From T1SED10-198M sp003554345 [NCBI: Candidatus Sumerlaeota bacterium] (GTDB taxonomy: Bacteria; Sumerlaeota; T1SED10-198M), in assembly GCA_003554345.1 (NCBI GenBank), contig PWGE01000209.1:1-6452 (forward strand): DNA of 6,452 nucleotides. The letters run 5' to 3'. The notes under the pieces are model-generated. The model was not told the origin of the DNA, searched no databases, and worked only from the letters and a program-made list of their open reading frames with translations. Both the position numbers and the translations under genes were made by a program. This document shows, in pieces, positions 5,246 to 6,452 of this stretch (the first letter of the stretch is position 1; each line of letters begins with the position of its first letter).

Positions 5246-5261
5246 TATGTGATGCTGTGTT

Positions 5262-6397
5262 ATGGAGGTTATGGTCAGCAAGGAGTACACGGTAAACCTC
5301 TCAGAAGATGAACGAGCCGAACTCGAATCGTTCGTCTCTCACGGAAAACGTAGTGCTCAGGCCATCACGAGGGCTCGAATCCTTCTTCGGGCAGATGAGG
5401 GCGTCAGCGATCCTGACATCGCTGACGCACTCGACTGTAGCTCAATGACAGCCCATCGAATCAGAAAACGCTACTGCGAGGACGGGATTGCGGCGATTCA
5501 TCGCCGCGATCCCGATCGTGAGTATGAGCGCAAACTTACTGGCGAAGACGAAGCCCACCTGATCGCACTCAGCTGTAGCGATCCTCCTAATGGCCGCCAC
5601 CGCTGGACGCTTCGGCTTCTCGCCGACGAACTCGTTGCTCTTGAGGAAACCGACGTTGAGTCGGTTTCCCACGAAACAATCCGCCAAACGCTCAAAAAAA
5701 CGAATTGCAGCCTCACCGGTCCAAACAATGGGTGATTCCGCCCGACCAAAGCACCGAGTTCGTCTACCACATGGAAGATGTTCTTTCACTCTACCGAGAA
5801 CCGTACGATTCGTCCCAGCCAGTCGTCTGTTTTGACGAACACCCGTATCAGTTGGTTTCACACGTGCGCGACCCGCGCCCGGCGGAGCCGGGCACGGTCG
5901 CGCGTGAAGACTACCACTACAGACAGGAGGAGACGAAAAACCTCTTTCTGGCTTCTGAACCGTTGACTGGGTGGCGAACTGTCACCCTCAAAGATCGGCG
6001 GACGACAGAGGATTGGGTCACGTTCATGAAGTCCATCGTCGATGAGCACTACCCGGATGCGGACTGCATCCGGGTGGTGCTCGACAATCTTAACACCCAC
6101 AAACCGGCAGCATTCTACGAGTACTTCGATCCCAAAGAGGCCCGCCGGTTGTTGGATCAACTTGAGTTCCACTTTACGCCAGTTCATGGGAGCTGGCTGA
6201 ACATGGCGGAAATCGAGTTCAACCGCCTCCAACAACAGTGTCTTGACCGACGCATTCCTGATGCGGCAACGCTCCGTCAGGAGGTTGCCGCATGGGAACA
6301 GTCACTGAACGCCGCAGACACAGAGATCGAGTGGCGTTTCACCTCCGAAGACGCACGAATCAAGCTCCGTCGTCTATACCCTACAATTGAGGATTGA
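5262..6397 (+). CDS. IS630-family DDE transposase, two frames joined by -1 frameshift
   Basis: Frame one (5262-5735) encodes the helix-turn-helix DNA-binding part (ARILLRADEGVSDPDIADAL at about 38-57, then a second helical domain). It runs into an out-of-frame tail and stops at 5733-5735. The catalytic part is in the -1 frame, to the stop at 6395-6397. Shifting back one base at the A7 run (5694-5700) joins them as RQTLKK-NELQPHRSKQW, giving a 378-residue protein of normal IS630 length. The triad is D192 (VCFDE), D275 (VLDN) and E317 (SWLNMAE). The stop codon lies inside the right inverted repeat. Programmed slippage on an A-run is known in several IS families, so this may be a functional gene rather than a pseudogene; a one-base deletion is the alternative. 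The start may be ATG 5262 or ATG 5271: a GGAGGT overlaps the first and sits too close to the second, so neither is favoured. Confidence 0.88.
5401..5428. repeat. 11-bp perfect inverted repeat in second transposase gene
   Basis: GCGTCAGCGAT (5401-5411) and ATCGCTGACGC (5418-5428) flank a 6-base loop, in codons of the helix-turn-helix (VSDPDIADA). Confidence 0.87.
5484..5513. repeat. 13-bp inverted repeat with one wobble in second transposase gene
   Basis: The arms 5484-5496 and 5501-5513 pair at 12 of 13 positions plus one T-G wobble, around a 4-base loop, in codons for GIAAIHRRDP. Confidence 0.85.
5645..5669. repeat. 10-bp perfect hairpin upstream of the A7 run
   Basis: GGAAACCGAC (5645-5654) and GTCGGTTTCC (5660-5669) flank a 5-base loop and end 24 bases before the A7 run. 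Stimulatory structures for -1 frameshifting usually lie downstream, so a role in frameshifting is uncertain. Confidence 0.8.
5694..5700 (+). promoter_or_regulatory. A7 slippery run, probable -1 frameshift site
   Basis: Seven consecutive A's are read as Lys-Lys then ACG in frame one. Slipping back one base, or adding one A during transcription, puts the ribosome into the frame that encodes the catalytic domain without loss of any conserved residue. No strong stem-loop is seen directly downstream. Confidence 0.65.
5861..5906. repeat. Long compound hairpin in second transposase gene
   Basis: GCCCGGC (5877-5883) pairs with 5887-5893 around GGA. Outside a small internal loop, GCGCGACC (5866-5873) pairs with 5896-5903, and CACG extends the stem toward CGTG with a 2-base bulge. 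It is very GC-rich and lies shortly after the first catalytic aspartate. Confidence 0.8.
6046..6080. repeat. 15-bp inverted repeat with one wobble in second transposase gene
   Basis: The arms 6046-6060 and 6066-6080 pair at 14 of 15 positions plus one T-G, around a 5-base loop. The innermost 10 pairs (ACCCGGATGC) are perfect. It lies just before the second catalytic aspartate. Confidence 0.88.
6261..6293. repeat. 14-bp hairpin with one bulge in second transposase gene
   Basis: ATGCGGCAAC (6261-6270) pairs with GTTGCCGCAT (6284-6293). Inside it, CTCC (6272-6275) pairs with GGAG (6280-6283), leaving G6271 bulged and a GTCA loop. Confidence 0.88.
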
Positions 6398-6405
6398 CAG
6401 AGCAC
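6383..6405 (-). repeat. Right terminal inverted repeat of second IS
   Basis: Read on the minus strand it begins GTGCTCTGTCAA and matches the left end at 19 of 23 positions. It contains the transposase stop codon (6395-6397). Confidence 0.92.
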
Positions 6406-6407
6406 TA

Positions 6408-6452
6408 GAGCAGCAGATAGAGAACATCAACACACAAATCTCCGAACGAATA
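6408..6452 (+). other. Possible interrupted or partial coding segment at window edge
   Basis: The frame beginning at 6408 reads EQQIENINTQISERI, a heptad-like amphipathic helix, and runs off the window. If the second IS is removed, the frame continues backward through the TA junction as FLDGPL and stays open to a TAG at 3582 once the first IS is also removed, but no start codon is seen there. It could be the broken 5' part of a gene split by the IS, or chance. Confidence 0.2.

Larger units (their letters stand above)
5223..6405 (+). mobile_element. Second IS630-type element, 1183 bp, with TA duplication
   Basis: The ends GTGCTCTGTCAA (5223-5234) and TTGACAGAGCAC (6394-6405) are perfect 12-bp inverted repeats that extend imperfectly to 19 of 23 matches. 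Both are flanked by TA (5221-5222 and 6406-6407), with C before and G after, so the empty site was CTAG. IS630 is known to prefer CTAG and to duplicate TA. The single transposase gene fills the element, split over two frames by a likely -1 shift. Its transposase differs clearly from that of the first element, so the two are separate insertions of different IS630 subgroups. Confidence 0.92.

Noticed and set aside
1-6452. CRISPR array, tRNA or rRNA genes
   Set aside because: No regularly spaced direct repeats with unique spacers and no recognisable tRNA arms or rRNA segments were seen.

Overview
The window looks like chromosomal or large-replicon DNA from a halophilic archaeon (class Halobacteria). 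The reasons are high GC, very acidic proteins, a two-ring Cdc48/VAT-type AAA+ ATPase of the haloarchaeal kind, a Tat-type lipoprotein signal, archaeal TATA-like boxes about 25-30 bases before start codons, and haloarchaeal-style IS630 insertion sequences. No species is assigned.

Layout. Bases 1-195 are a relatively AT-rich upstream region with small repeats and palindromes. Bases 196-564 encode a small heat-shock protein (Hsp20/alpha-crystallin). Bases 715-2952 encode a Cdc48-family unfoldase, co-oriented with hsp20 and separated from it by 150 bases that carry an 11-bp inverted repeat around a TATA-like box. The two genes form a small protein-quality-control neighbourhood: holdase plus ATP-driven unfoldase. 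Bases 3094-3597 encode a short predicted Tat lipoprotein of unknown function.

From about 3602 to 6407 the window is mobile DNA: two different IS630-type elements only 23 bases apart. The first (about 3604-5197, minus strand) carries an intact 373-residue DDE transposase and, inside the same proposed ends, a second co-oriented gene of 121 codons with no recognised function. It therefore looks like an IS with a passenger gene. The second (5223-6405, plus strand) has clear terminal inverted repeats, a TA duplication within a CTAG target, and a transposase split into two frames joined at a run of seven A's, consistent with -1 frameshifting. The last 45 bases are open in a coding-like frame that runs off the window.

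The most unusual feature is the density of long, near-perfect inverted repeats inside the coding sequences of both IS elements. They occur roughly every 150-250 bases and include a perfect 30-bp palindrome. By eye such structures are nearly absent from the adjacent cdc48 gene.
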